Shown here in pieces: positions 6,823-14,843 of a stretch of DNA of 35,020 nt. The stretch comes from Fischerella muscicola SAG 1427-1 = PCC 73103 (GTDB taxonomy: Bacteria; Cyanobacteriota; Cyanobacteriia; Cyanobacteriales; Nostocaceae), in contig NZ_AJLJ01000379.1 of assembly GCF_000317245.1 (NCBI RefSeq), positions 1 through 35,020 on the forward strand. The letters run 5' to 3'. The translations under genes and the position numbers were made by a program. The notes under the pieces were generated by a model, which saw nothing but the letters and a program-made list of their open reading frames with translations, made no database searches and was not told where the DNA came from. Every line of letters begins with the position of its first letter. Within the stretch, counting starts at the first letter, position 1.

Positions 6823-8460
6823 ATGGCAAAGACAATTCTGTACAAGGACACGGCCCGTTGGACATTGGAAAAAGGCTTTGACGCTCTGACCGAAGCCGTC
6901 GCTGTCACCCTCGGTCCCAAAGGGCGGAATATAGTTTTGGAGAAAAAATTTGGCGCTCCTCAAATCGTCAATGATGGAGTAACTATTGCCAAAGAAATTG
7001 AACTAGAAGATCCCACTGAGAATACCGGGATTTCCTTGCTACGTCAAGCAGCCTCCAAGACAAACGATGTCGCGGGTGACGGAACCACCACTGCAATTGT
7101 GCTGGCTCACACGATGCTTAAAGAAGGGCTACGCAACGTTACGGCTGGTGCCGATCCCCTGACGGTGAAACGGGGGATTGATAAAGCTACAGAATTCGTC
7201 ATCGAAAAAATTAAAGAACACGCCCGTCCAATTAAAAATTCTAGGGACATTGAGCAGGTTGCAACCATTTCAGCGGGTAATGACCCCGAAGTGGGTCGGA
7301 TTGTGGCTGAGGCGATGGAAAGAGTGGGCAAAGAAGGTGTAATCTCTCTAGAAGAAGGCAGATCCACAACGACCGAACTGGAAGTCACTGAAGGAATGCG
7401 CTTTGATAGAGGCTACATTTCGCCTTACTTTGTGACCGATCCTGAGCGAATGGAGGCAGTGCTGGAAGAACCCCACATTTTAATCACCGATCGCAAGATT
7501 ACAATGGTTCAAGATTTGGTGCCGATTCTGGAGCAAATTGCTCGGACAGGCAAACCCCTACTAATCATTGCGGATGACATTGAAAAAGAAGCCTTGGCAA
7601 CTTTAGTAGTCAACCATTTGCGCGGTGTGCTGCGAGTCGCGGCGGTGAAGGCTCCCGGCTTTGGCGCTCAACGTAAAGCCATGCTGGAAGACATCGCGGC
7701 GCTCACAGGTGGTCAGGTGATTAGCGAAGATACGGGCTTGAAGCTAGAAAATGTCAGGTTAGAAATGCTTGGTAGAGCAAGGCGAGCGATCGTTACCAAA
7801 GACGACACAACCATCGTGGCAGAAGGCAACGAAGAAGCTGTCAAAGCTCGCATCGAACAAATTCGTCGCCAAATCCAAGAAGTTGAATCCTCCTACGATA
7901 AGGAAAAACTGCAACAACGGCTGGCGAAACTGGCAGGTGGTGTCGCGGTGATTAAGGTCGGTGCTGCCACCGAAACTGAACTCAAAGACCGCAAGCTACG
8001 TCTAGAAGATGCAATTAATGCCACCAAAGCCGCAGTTGAAGAAGGAATTGTGCCTGGTGGCGGTACAACAATAGCACACATTGCTCCCCAGCTTGAGGAA
8101 TGGGCAAAGAGCCAAATGAAGGATGAAGAGTTGACGGGCACTATGATTGTGGCTCGCGCCCTTTATGCTCCACTACGTCGTATTGCTGATAATGCTGGTG
8201 CTAATGGTGCGGTGATTATGGAGCGCGTCCGTGAACTGCCCTTTGATGAGGGATACGATGCCGTTGCTAATAAATTTGTGAATATGTTCGAGGCGGGCAT
8301 TGTCGATCCAGCGAAGGTGACTCGTAGTGCTTTGCAGAATGCTGCATCTATTGGTGGTATGGTGCTGACCACTGAGGGTGTTGTGGTAGAAAAACCTGAT
8401 AAGCAGGCGAAAGCGCCAGCTGGTGTCGGCCCTGGACCTGGCGAAGGCTTCGATTATTGA
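6823..8460 (+). CDS. groEL: Chaperonin GroEL (divergent, without GGM tail)
   Basis: GroEL forms the tetradecameric ATP-driven folding chamber. This protein has 545 residues from ATG 6823; the longer frame is rejected because homologues start MAK and an aagga site precedes 6823. Conserved elements include TLGPKGRNIVLEKKFGAP (about 29-46), VNDGVT with D51, the ATP site GDGTTT (85-90), VKAPGFGAQRK, KVGAATETELKDRK, and catalytic-type D396 in LEDAINATKAA. The C-terminus reads VGPGPGEGFDY and lacks the Gly-Gly-Met repeats common in GroEL. The N-terminus (MAKTILYKDTARWTLEKGFDALTEAV) also differs from standard cyanobacterial GroEL1 and GroEL2. With no CIRCE element upstream, it may be an accessory third chaperonin of the stress island; this needs a tree. 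Confidence 0.96.
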   Translation: MAKTILYKDTARWTLEKGFDALTEAVAVTLGPKGRNIVLEKKFGAPQIVNDGVTIAKEIELEDPTENTGISLLRQAASKTNDVAGDGTTTAIVLAHTMLKEGLRNVTAGADPLTVKRGIDKATEFVIEKIKEHARPIKNSRDIEQVATISAGNDPEVGRIVAEAMERVGKEGVISLEEGRSTTTELEVTEGMRFDRGYISPYFVTDPERMEAVLEEPHILITDRKITMVQDLVPILEQIARTGKPLLIIADDIEKEALATLVVNHLRGVLRVAAVKAPGFGAQRKAMLEDIAALTGGQVISEDTGLKLENVRLEMLGRARRAIVTKDDTTIVAEGNEEAVKARIEQIRRQIQEVESSYDKEKLQQRLAKLAGGVAVIKVGAATETELKDRKLRLEDAINATKAAVEEGIVPGGGTTIAHIAPQLEEWAKSQMKDEELTGTMIVARALYAPLRRIADNAGANGAVIMERVRELPFDEGYDAVANKFVNMFEAGIVDPAKVTRSALQNAASIGGMVLTTEGVVVEKPDKQAKAPAGVGPGPGEGFDY

Positions 8461-8940
8461 GACTGGGTATTGGGGAGCCAGTCGCGTGCAAAGAGAAGTG
8501 CGGTCTTTGGGAGACACTGCGTTGCGGTGAGGGGGTCGCAGTCTTGGTGAGTCCACTTGCCGTCTTGGCTTCTGCCGAGATGGCAAAGTGGCGAACCCGA
8601 AGGGCGGTTTCCGCCGATTGCGACCCCCCGAACCCGTTCGCTGAAAGCGTTCCCGAAGGGTAGGGAGGTTCCCTCGTTGAGTGCAAGTGTCGTCTTTGCC
8701 CCTTCGGGTGACGCTCCTGCGTCGCTAACACTACGAAGATCGGAAGTTTCAACTCGACGGGAACCGGAGCCACTCCGGTCTTGGGGTCTCACGCCACTCC
8801 CCTCAAGTCGGGAAACCCGCCCACAGGGGTGGCTCCCCAAGTGGAGGATGTGGCATCCAAGACTTGAACTTCCTCACCAAGTGGAGCAACTTCGGAGGGT
8901 TTCCCCCGTTGAGCGAACTGGCGTAACTGAGAAAGGTTAA
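8461..8940. repeat. Composite repeat cluster between groEL and hsp20
   Basis: These 480 bases are G/C-rich and mosaic. Frames here translate only to repeat-like peptides. Recognisable parts are agcgttcccgaagggta at 8646-8662 (a variant of the dispersed 17-mer at 5081 and 21333) and the ~120-bp element at 8752-8872 that also lies inside the large response regulator. The string ccggtcttgggg at about 8776 recurs at 18571. No gene, tRNA or clear terminator was seen. Confidence 0.7.
8752..8872 (+). repeat. ~120-bp dispersed repeat, intergenic copy
   Basis: This is the copy of the repeat at 2772-2893 (opposite strand). The match runs from actcgacggga to caagtggag-type sequence with about a dozen differences. 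It is non-coding here, whereas the other copy is translated in frame. Confidence 0.85.
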
Positions 8941-9000
8941 AGGGAAGTTATTTGTTTTTCCCCTTACAATTTTGCCTTGTCCCAATCCCCAATCATCATT

Positions 9001-9028
9001 ATTTCCTCACAAAGCCCTTAGATTTCTT
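9001..9028 (+). promoter_or_regulatory. Shared upstream motif, hsp20 copy
   Basis: This is the partner of the motif at 6153-6180, 122 bases upstream of the hsp20 start. The three differences are single-base changes at positions 10, 15 and 26 of the motif. A following agcactgg string (about 9050) echoes agcactga at about 6194. Because the flanking sequences are otherwise unrelated, conservation of a control site is a reasonable explanation. Confidence 0.5.
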
Positions 9029-9150
9029 CTCTATAGTGTCAACAGAGTTCAGCACTGGCATGATAGCAACGCTGTTTCAGCGACTGACAAAACCCAGTCT
9101 AATGCAGAATTCTAAACACTCAAGTATAGATCATCAGGAGACTTAAAATT

Positions 9151-9621
9151 ATGGCACTCGTTCGTTGGGAACCTTTCCGAGAAGTTGAAAGTTTGCAGCG
9201 GCAGTTAAACCGCTTGTTTGATGAGATAGCACCGACAGGTCGTAGAGAAGAGGAAGGCATTGCCTTTATTCCCTCCGCAGAGATTCAAGAAACCCCTGAT
9301 GCGGTTCATCTCAAGGTAGAAATTCCCGGTGTAGACCCCAAAGACCTAGATGTGCAGGTATCGCCAGAGGCAGTATCTATTTCCGGTGAGCGCAAGTCAG
9401 AAATCAAAATGGAAGAAAGAGGCATCACCCGCACCGAATTTCGCTATGGCAGGTTTCAGCGCGTAATTCCGTTGCCTACCCGTGTCCAGCACGATCAGGT
9501 GCAAGCAGAATACAAAGATGGCATTCTCAAGCTGAGGCTGCCCAAGGCTGAAGAAGATAGGAACAAGGTTGTGAAAGTAAACTTAGGTGACGGGCACAGG
9601 GGCAACGGGCAAGGGCAGTGA
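9151..9621 (+). CDS. hsp20: Small heat-shock protein, Hsp20 family
   Basis: Hsp20 proteins bind unfolding proteins without ATP and hand them to DnaK/ClpB. This one has 156 residues. The N-terminal arm (MALVRWEPFREVESLQRQLNRLFDEI) is typical of bacterial class A sHsps. The alpha-crystallin domain spans about 40-140, with VEIPGVDPKDLDVQV, ISGERK and YKDGILKLRLPKAEE. The C-terminal anchor is VVKV, a variant of the I/V-x-I/V motif. The tail after it (GDGHRGNGQGQ) is coded by a G-rich low-complexity string and may be repeat-derived. An aggaga ribosome site lies before the ATG. The next gene starts 46 bases downstream and may be in the same transcript. Confidence 0.95.
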   Translation: MALVRWEPFREVESLQRQLNRLFDEIAPTGRREEEGIAFIPSAEIQETPDAVHLKVEIPGVDPKDLDVQVSPEAVSISGERKSEIKMEERGITRTEFRYGRFQRVIPLPTRVQHDQVQAEYKDGILKLRLPKAEEDRNKVVKVNLGDGHRGNGQGQ

Positions 9622-9666
9622 CGCAATGTTTTCCAAAGCACTCCCTTAAGAGCAGGAGGTGACAAC

Positions 9667-10209
9667 ATGATCACAACAGCAACAGGCGAACTTAGCCTCC
9701 CAGTTAGCGATCGCGACCATATCCGAGGGCCAAAAAACGCACCCGTCACCCTCGTGGAATACGGCGACTATGAGTGTCCCTATTGCGGTCGTGCCCATTT
9801 CATCGTCAAAGAACTACAGCAGTTGACCGGGGATCTCATGCGCTTTGTCTACCGCCACTTCCCATTAATCAGTATGCATCCCTACGCTGAGCAGGCAGCA
9901 GAAGCAGTAGAGGCAGCTGGGGCGCAAGGTAAGTTCTGGGAGATGCACAACCATCTCTTTGAACATAAACAGGCGCTCGATCGCAAACATCTAATAGAAT
10001 ATGCCGCTAACCTCGGTCTTGATGTGCCTCGGTTTAGTCACGAACTCGCCGAGCACGCCCACGCAGCCAAGATACGCGAAGACTTACTCAGCGGAATCCA
10101 GAGCGGGGTCAACGGCACGCCGACTTTTTTCATCAATGGTGTGCGCCACGATGGCTCTTACGACCTCCGCTCATTGTTAGCCGCAATTCAAAACGCAGCC
10201 GAATCCTGA
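9667..10209 (+). CDS. DsbA-like thiol oxidoreductase (thioredoxin fold)
   Basis: This 180-residue protein has a DsbA/FrnE-type thioredoxin fold with the active-site motif CPYC (C37, C40 in YGDYECPYCGRAH), a helical insertion (about 70-140), and the cis-proline loop NGTPTFFING (P152). There is no signal peptide, so it should act in the cytoplasm, probably reducing or oxidising client disulfides. Similar domains also occur fused to NhaA antiporters. The ribosome site aggaggtga at 9654-9662 is nearly perfect, suggesting strong translation. It sits 46 bases after hsp20, which favours a role in protein quality control under oxidative or heat stress. The substrate is unknown. Confidence 0.88.
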   Translation: MITTATGELSLPVSDRDHIRGPKNAPVTLVEYGDYECPYCGRAHFIVKELQQLTGDLMRFVYRHFPLISMHPYAEQAAEAVEAAGAQGKFWEMHNHLFEHKQALDRKHLIEYAANLGLDVPRFSHELAEHAHAAKIREDLLSGIQSGVNGTPTFFINGVRHDGSYDLRSLLAAIQNAAES

Positions 10210-10452
10210 GTGCTAAGGAGCCAGAGGGCAGAAGGTTCAAGGATAGATTCTTCCCTCTGCCAAAAGGTCACAAGCCCACGCCAGTTTGCTCAAGTCGGTA
10301 AACCCTTACTTTCAGAAGCCGTTGTTAAATCCCCTAAATTTATTTATGGGGATTCCCCTTCTGCCCTCTGCCTTCTTAATACCATTTATTCAACTTGTCC
10401 TGAATCCAGACTCTCAATTTTTTATCTTAATCTTTGAAGGAGGTTGCTAACG
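10210..10452. repeat. dsbA-like/dnaK gap with nested inverted repeats
   Basis: agagggcagaagg at 10223-10235 is mirrored exactly by ccttctgccctct at 10357-10369. Between them aatcccc (10328-10334) pairs with ggggatt (10348-10354), an additional hairpin. The open frame across this gap translates only repeat sequence. The dnaK promoter is probably between 10370 and 10435, but no motif shared with groES or hsp20 was found there. Confidence 0.55.
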
Positions 10453-12342
10453 ATGGCAAAAATCGTTGGTATTGATTTAGGAACTACCAACTCCTGTATA
10501 GCTGTAATGGAGGGCGGACAACCCGTCGTTATTCCGAACACAGAAGGCGGTCGCACAACTCCGTCTGTGGTTGCCTACACCAAGAAGGGCGAAAAACTTG
10601 TCGGGCAAATTGCCAAGCGCCAGGGTGTAATGAACCCAGAAAACACTTTTTATTCTGTGAAGCGGTTCATCGGGCGCAGGTATGATGAAGTCACCCAAGA
10701 GGCAAAACAAGTTACTTACAAGGTGGTACGTGACAGTAATGGCAACGTCAAGCTATACTGTCCCGCTCTGAACAAGGAATTTTCACCGGAAGAAATCTCG
10801 GCTGAGGTCGTCCGCAAGCTGATAGATGATGCCAGCACATATCTGGGGGAACCAGTGAGGCAAGCGGTAATTACCACCCCTGCCTATTTCAATGACTCTC
10901 AACGGCAGGCCACCAAAGATGCCGGTAGAATTGCCGGGATTGAAGTTCTGCGAATTATCAACGAGCCAACGGCGGCTGCCCTCGCCTACGGACTTGACAA
11001 GAAAACCAATGAAACCATCCTAGTCTTTGACTTAGGTGGTGGAACGTTTGACGTGTCTATCCTAGAAGTGGGTGATGGTGTGTTTGAAGTGAAAGCTACC
11101 AGTGGCGACACCCACTTGGGCGGTGATGACTTTGATAAGAGAATCGTAGACTGGCTAGCAACCGAATTCCAGCGTAACGAAGGCATCGACCTCCGTAAAG
11201 ACAAACAAGCCCTGCAACGCCTCACCGAAGCAGCAGAAAAAGCCAAAATTGAACTGTCAGGCGCAACACAGACGAACATTAACTTACCTTTTATTACCGC
11301 AACCCCAGAAGGCCCGAAACATCTAGATATGACCTTAACGCGGGTACAGTTCGAGCAAATGTGCGCCGACTTGTTCGATCGCAGCCGCATTCCCGTTGAA
11401 CAAGCCCTGCGCGATGCTAAACTGAGTCCCGCAGATATTGACGAAGTAATCCTAGTGGGTGGTGCAACTCGGATGCCGGCTGTCCAGCAACTGGTACGGC
11501 AGATAATAGGCAAAGACCCACACCAGGGTGTCAACCCGGATGAAGTCGTAGCAGTGGGTGCAGCGATTCAGGCGGGTGTGCTTGGGGGTGAGGTAAAAGA
11601 CGTACTGCTCCTAGATGTCACGCCGTTGTCGCTGGGTGTTGAAACTCTAGGTGGTGTGACGACCAAGATTATTCCGCGCAATACCACTGTCCCAGTGAAG
11701 AAGTCTGAGGTGTTCTCAACGGCGGCTGACGCACAAACAAACGTAGAAATCCATGTTCTGCAAGGTGAACGCGAAATGGCATCCGACAACAAGAGCCTGG
11801 GAACCTTCCGACTAGATGGGATTCCTCCAGCTCCCAGAGGTATGCCACAGATCGAAGTTACCTTTGACATTGATGCTAACGGGATTCTGTCAGCAACTGC
11901 CAGAGAAAAAGCCACAGGTAAAGAACAGTCTATTAGCATCACAGGTGCGTCTACCCTCGATAAATCTGAAGTCGAGCGGATGGTGAAAGAAGCCGAGCGC
12001 AATGCGGAAGAAGACCGTAGGCGGCGCGAACAAATTGATACCAAAAATATGGCCGATTCCGTCGCCTATCAAGCCGAGAAACAGCTTCAAGATTTGGGCG
12101 ACAAAGTGCCACCAGCAGATAAGTCCCGTGTGGAAGGTTTAATTCGAGACTTGCGTCAGGCAATTGAGCAAAACAACATCGATCGCATGAAGTCTCTCAC
12201 CAACGAAATTCAACAAGCCCTGATGCAAATCGGCACTGCGGTCTACTCACAAGCAGGTGCATCTCCAAACGGTGGTACTTCTACAGACCGTCAAGGCGGC
12301 GGTGAAGATGTCATCGATGCAGACTTTGTGGAACAAAAGTAA
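10453..12342 (+). CDS. dnaK: Molecular chaperone DnaK (Hsp70)
   Basis: DnaK is the ATP-dependent Hsp70 that works with J-proteins and GrpE in folding and with ClpB in disaggregation. The protein has 629 residues from ATG 10453, chosen because MAKIVGIDLGTTNS is the universal N-terminus and gaaggaggt at 10436-10444 is correctly spaced. Seen: phosphate loop IDLGTTNS (6-13), VFDLGGGTFDVSI, VGGATRMPAVQ, linker DVLLLDVTPLSLGVET, the substrate domain, the lid, and the C-terminal EDVIDADFVEQK tail resembling the GrpE/HOP-type acidic end of DnaK2 proteins. GrpE is not in the window. A hairpin about 65 bases downstream may end the transcript. Confidence 0.97.
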   Translation: MAKIVGIDLGTTNSCIAVMEGGQPVVIPNTEGGRTTPSVVAYTKKGEKLVGQIAKRQGVMNPENTFYSVKRFIGRRYDEVTQEAKQVTYKVVRDSNGNVKLYCPALNKEFSPEEISAEVVRKLIDDASTYLGEPVRQAVITTPAYFNDSQRQATKDAGRIAGIEVLRIINEPTAAALAYGLDKKTNETILVFDLGGGTFDVSILEVGDGVFEVKATSGDTHLGGDDFDKRIVDWLATEFQRNEGIDLRKDKQALQRLTEAAEKAKIELSGATQTNINLPFITATPEGPKHLDMTLTRVQFEQMCADLFDRSRIPVEQALRDAKLSPADIDEVILVGGATRMPAVQQLVRQIIGKDPHQGVNPDEVVAVGAAIQAGVLGGEVKDVLLLDVTPLSLGVETLGGVTTKIIPRNTTVPVKKSEVFSTAADAQTNVEIHVLQGEREMASDNKSLGTFRLDGIPPAPRGMPQIEVTFDIDANGILSATAREKATGKEQSISITGASTLDKSEVERMVKEAERNAEEDRRRREQIDTKNMADSVAYQAEKQLQDLGDKVPPADKSRVEGLIRDLRQAIEQNNIDRMKSLTNEIQQALMQIGTAVYSQAGASPNGGTSTDRQGGGEDVIDADFVEQK

Positions 12343-12405
12343 CAAGACACAGCGAGCAGTCCGTTGCTCTTCCAGAGTTAAAGGAACTGCTTTAGCGAGC
12401 CTGCG

Positions 12406-12428
12406 TGCGTCACCCTCTGGGTGACGCA
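12406..12428. terminator. Hairpin after dnaK
   Basis: A perfect 10-bp stem, tgcgtcaccc with gggtgacgca, encloses a tct loop, 64 bases after the dnaK stop. There is no run of T after it (gtgaaattatc follows), so it may be a factor-dependent terminator, an mRNA-stabilising hairpin or part of a repeat. The related string gggtgacgctcctgcgtcgc occurs in the repeat cluster near 8706. Confidence 0.4.
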
Positions 12429-12524
12429 GTGAAATTATCAAATACTCTCTTCCTTATCCCCGCGTCCTTAAATCTGCGTCACATTTCGTGATGTTATCTA
12501 GTTTTTTAATTTGGAGTAATTTTT

Positions 12525-13298
12525 ATGACTTATACATCTGAAAAAACCGCCCTCAAAAGTGTCTCTGCTATCTTCAAAGATGAGAAGAAGATGCAAGAAG
12601 TGGTTGAGCGTCTAATTGATCGCGGTGTTCCCAAAGATCACATTTCGATTATTGGTCGCGACTTCCACGCCGAAACTCGTATCTCCGGATTTGTGACTAA
12701 ACAAGATGTGATCTTGGATGGACTCGCCACCGGAGCGATTTTTGGATCGCTGTTTGGTTCTCTGTTGGCTTTACTTACGGGCGTGGGCGTGTTGTTCATT
12801 CCCTTTTTGGGAACTGTAGTAGCAGCAGGCCCTTTGGGAGCAGCATTATTAGGAGCGGCAGGCGGTGCTTTATATGGTTCCTTGGGAGCAGGCATTGGAT
12901 CTGCCTTAATCGCAATGGGTATGCCGGAGGACAAAGCTACTATTTACGAAACACGCCTGAAAGCAGGTGAGTTTTTACTGGTCGCGGAAGTACCACAAGA
13001 ACAAGCAGACGAAGTTGTCTCACTGTTAGAAAGTGCGGGTGCGGAAGAAGTCGCTATCACTGACATGAAAATTCCCCGTCAACCAAAAGGTGAACTGGCA
13101 GATAATGAGCAGATTTCACCAGAAATTAGAGCAAATCTGTCGGACGACGCGCAAAAAACTTTTGTTGATACCTACAATCGGTCGTTCAGAGAAGCCAATG
13201 GAAAAGATAATGCCTTGACGAAGGCTTGGGATCGGGTCAAACAGATGTTCGATCGCGACGAAAAAGGCACTTATTCCAGGTCTAAAGTCAGATCGTAA
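12525..13298 (+). CDS. YflT-type general stress protein fused to a ChaB-like domain
   Basis: This 257-residue protein has three parts. Residues 10-65 form an alpha/beta segment like the general-stress protein 17M/YflT family (SVSAIFKDEKKMQEVVERL.DRGV). Residues 67-131 are hydrophobic and Gly/Ala-rich, possibly membrane-embedded glycine zippers. Residues 135-182 form a second alpha/beta unit (GMPEDKATIYETRLKAGEFLLVAEV). Residues 198-250 match the ChaB pattern (LSDDAQKTFVDTYNRSF, then ALTKAWDRVKQMFDRDEKG). The ribosome site ggag precedes the ATG. A related protein without the ChaB part is coded at 24935-25489. Its last 17 codons and following gap are duplicated in front of the yfdX genes. Function is not established; a stress role is inferred from family and context. 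Confidence 0.75.
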   Translation: MTYTSEKTALKSVSAIFKDEKKMQEVVERLIDRGVPKDHISIIGRDFHAETRISGFVTKQDVILDGLATGAIFGSLFGSLLALLTGVGVLFIPFLGTVVAAGPLGAALLGAAGGALYGSLGAGIGSALIAMGMPEDKATIYETRLKAGEFLLVAEVPQEQADEVVSLLESAGAEEVAITDMKIPRQPKGELADNEQISPEIRANLSDDAQKTFVDTYNRSFREANGKDNALTKAWDRVKQMFDRDEKGTYSRSKVRS

Positions 13299-13311
13299 AT
13301 TTCCAAAGTTG

Positions 13312-13460
13312 CAATCGCGACGAACAAAGCACTTATTCCAGTCACAAAACAACTTAAAAAACTAGGAGAACCATCATGAACTGATATCACCGGCTCCTTA
13401 AAGGGCTGCAAGTTTTGATCGTGGGCTTTCTTTTTTCCTCCCTTGAGTACTTGTGGCAGC
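13312..13460 (+). pseudogene. Fossil leader and signal-peptide start of a yfdX gene
   Basis: This segment aligns with 18757-18905, the leader and signal-peptide start of the intact exported yfdX gene. It has a partial copy of the chaB tail (gcgacgaacaaagcacttat), a ribosome site (aggag) and ATG at 13376. The frame then reads M-N-stop-YHRLLKGLQVLIVGFLFSS, against MNRYHRFFRRLQVLLVGILFSS in the intact copy. The third codon is TGA where the intact gene has CGA. After about 13460 the similarity ends and the YfdX domain is missing. The remnant shows that a third yfdX gene once lay directly after the YflT-ChaB gene. Confidence 0.75.
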
Positions 13461-13500
13461 CAATGCGATGTTGTTGCGCCCCGTGAAACTAGCTGAGGGG

Positions 13501-13535
13501 GCCTGAAATGAAATTTAGTAGTTCAAACCATAGAA
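13501..13535 (+). repeat. Direct repeat before fdhA
   Basis: gcct-gaaatgaa-tttag-agtt-aaaccata is shared with 14784-14818, allowing two short gaps and two substitutions. The two copies bracket the fdhA gene in the same orientation, each ending just before the ribosome site of the following gene. They may mark a recombination or insertion boundary, or a duplicated leader. Confidence 0.6.
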
Positions 13536-13551
13536 AGAGGATGAACAAGCT

Positions 13552-14748
13552 ATGGTAAGCAATCGTGGAGTAGTCTATATGGGTCCTCGGAAAGTCGAGG
13601 TTCAAAGTATCGACTTCCCAAAACTAGTTGACCCTCGTGGCAAGAAGTGCGAGCACGGTGTCATTCTCAAGGTGGTCACCACGAATATCTGCGGTAGCGA
13701 CCAGCACATCTACCGGGGCCGCTTCGCCGCTCCAGAGGGGATGACGCTGGGTCATGAGATTACTGGTGAGGTCGTCGAGGTGGGCCGGGACGTGGAGTTT
13801 ATTAAGGTCGGCGATCTCGTCTCGGTTCCATTTAACGTCGCCTGCGGCCGCTGCCGCAACTGCAAGGAGCGGCACACCGACATTTGCATGAACACCAACC
13901 CTGACTTCCCGTGCGGAGCCTACGGCTTCAACCTGGGCGGCTGGCCAGGCGGGCAGACCGAGTACCACATGGTCCCCTACGCTGACTTCCAACTGCTGAA
14001 GTTCCCCGACAAAGACCAGGCGATGGAGCGCATCCATGACCTCACCCTCCTCTCGGACATCCTGCCCACGGGCTACCATGGGTGTGTCATTGCGGGAGTT
14101 GGAACGGGATCCACGGTGTACATTGCAGGGGCAGGACCGGTGGGTCGGTGTGCCGCCGCCAGTGCCCGCCTCCTAGGGGCCTCCGCCATCATCGTCGGGG
14201 ACGTGAACCAGACCCGATTGCAGCTGGTGAAGAAGTCGGGTTACGAGACTGTGAACCTGACGCAAGACGTGCCGCTGGCCGATCAGATCGAGTCGATCCT
14301 TGGCGTTCGCGAAGTGGACTGCGGGGTGGACGCCGTGGGGTTCGAAGCCCACGGCCATGGGAAAGACGCTGGCGAGCAGCCGGAGGCTGTATTGAACGAC
14401 CTGATGTCGGTGGTTCGCTTCGGCGGGGGAATGGGCATCCCTGGCATTTATACTAGCTCCGACCCCGGTGGTCCCACGGACCTGGCTAAGCAGGGGAAGT
14501 TGATCCTCGACTTCGGCAAGGCATGGATCAAGTCGCAGTTCGCCATGTGGGGGCAGTGCCCGGTGATGAAGTACCACCGACTCCTGATGCAGGCCATCCT
14601 CGGGGGCCGAATGGACTACCTGAGCGAGGTCACAAACATCGAGTTCATCTCGCTCGACCAAGCACCAGAGGCGTACCGGACATTCGACCAAGGGGCACCG
14701 AAAAAGTTCGTCATCGACCCGCACAACAGCACCAAGAAAGCTGCATAG
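13552..14748 (+). CDS. fdhA: Glutathione-independent formaldehyde dehydrogenase
   Basis: This 398-residue zinc-dependent medium-chain dehydrogenase closely resembles Pseudomonas putida FdhA, which oxidises formaldehyde to formate with tightly bound NAD+ and no glutathione. Catalytic zinc ligands are C47 (TNICGSDQH), H68 (LGHEITGEV) and D169 (LLSDILPTGYHG). The structural zinc site is C98, C101, C104 and C112. The Rossmann fingerprint is VYIAGAGPVGRCAAA. The N-terminus NRGVVYMGPRKVEVQ and C-terminus PKKFVIDPHNS match the family, so the protein is full length. One sampled line at 13801 has 60% G+C against 43% in a clpB line at 22021, which suggests horizontal acquisition. Direct repeats flank it. 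Substrate could include other small aldehydes. Confidence 0.92.
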   Translation: MVSNRGVVYMGPRKVEVQSIDFPKLVDPRGKKCEHGVILKVVTTNICGSDQHIYRGRFAAPEGMTLGHEITGEVVEVGRDVEFIKVGDLVSVPFNVACGRCRNCKERHTDICMNTNPDFPCGAYGFNLGGWPGGQTEYHMVPYADFQLLKFPDKDQAMERIHDLTLLSDILPTGYHGCVIAGVGTGSTVYIAGAGPVGRCAAASARLLGASAIIVGDVNQTRLQLVKKSGYETVNLTQDVPLADQIESILGVREVDCGVDAVGFEAHGHGKDAGEQPEAVLNDLMSVVRFGGGMGIPGIYTSSDPGGPTDLAKQGKLILDFGKAWIKSQFAMWGQCPVMKYHRLLMQAILGGRMDYLSEVTNIEFISLDQAPEAYRTFDQGAPKKFVIDPHNSTKKAA

Positions 14749-14783
14749 AGCAGGATCATCCTGTGACAGAAGCAGGTGTTAGA

Positions 14784-14818
14784 GCCTTTGAAATGAAGTT
14801 TAGCAGTTTTAAACCATA
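14784..14818 (+). repeat. Direct repeat after fdhA
   Basis: This is the partner of the repeat at 13501-13535, about 1.28 kb away in the same orientation. It precedes the ribosome site (aaaggag) of the BON-domain gene. Confidence 0.6.
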
Positions 14819-14843
14819 AGAGTAGCTCAAAGGAGAAACAAGC

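Noticed and set aside
8348..8940. Several overlapping open frames on both strands after groEL
   Set aside because: They are translations of the composite repeat cluster, partly shared with the linker repeat at 2772-2893, and have no start signals or family resemblance.
10210..10437. 75-residue open frame before dnaK
   Set aside because: It consists of inverted repeat and promoter sequence; it begins directly at the previous stop without a ribosome site.
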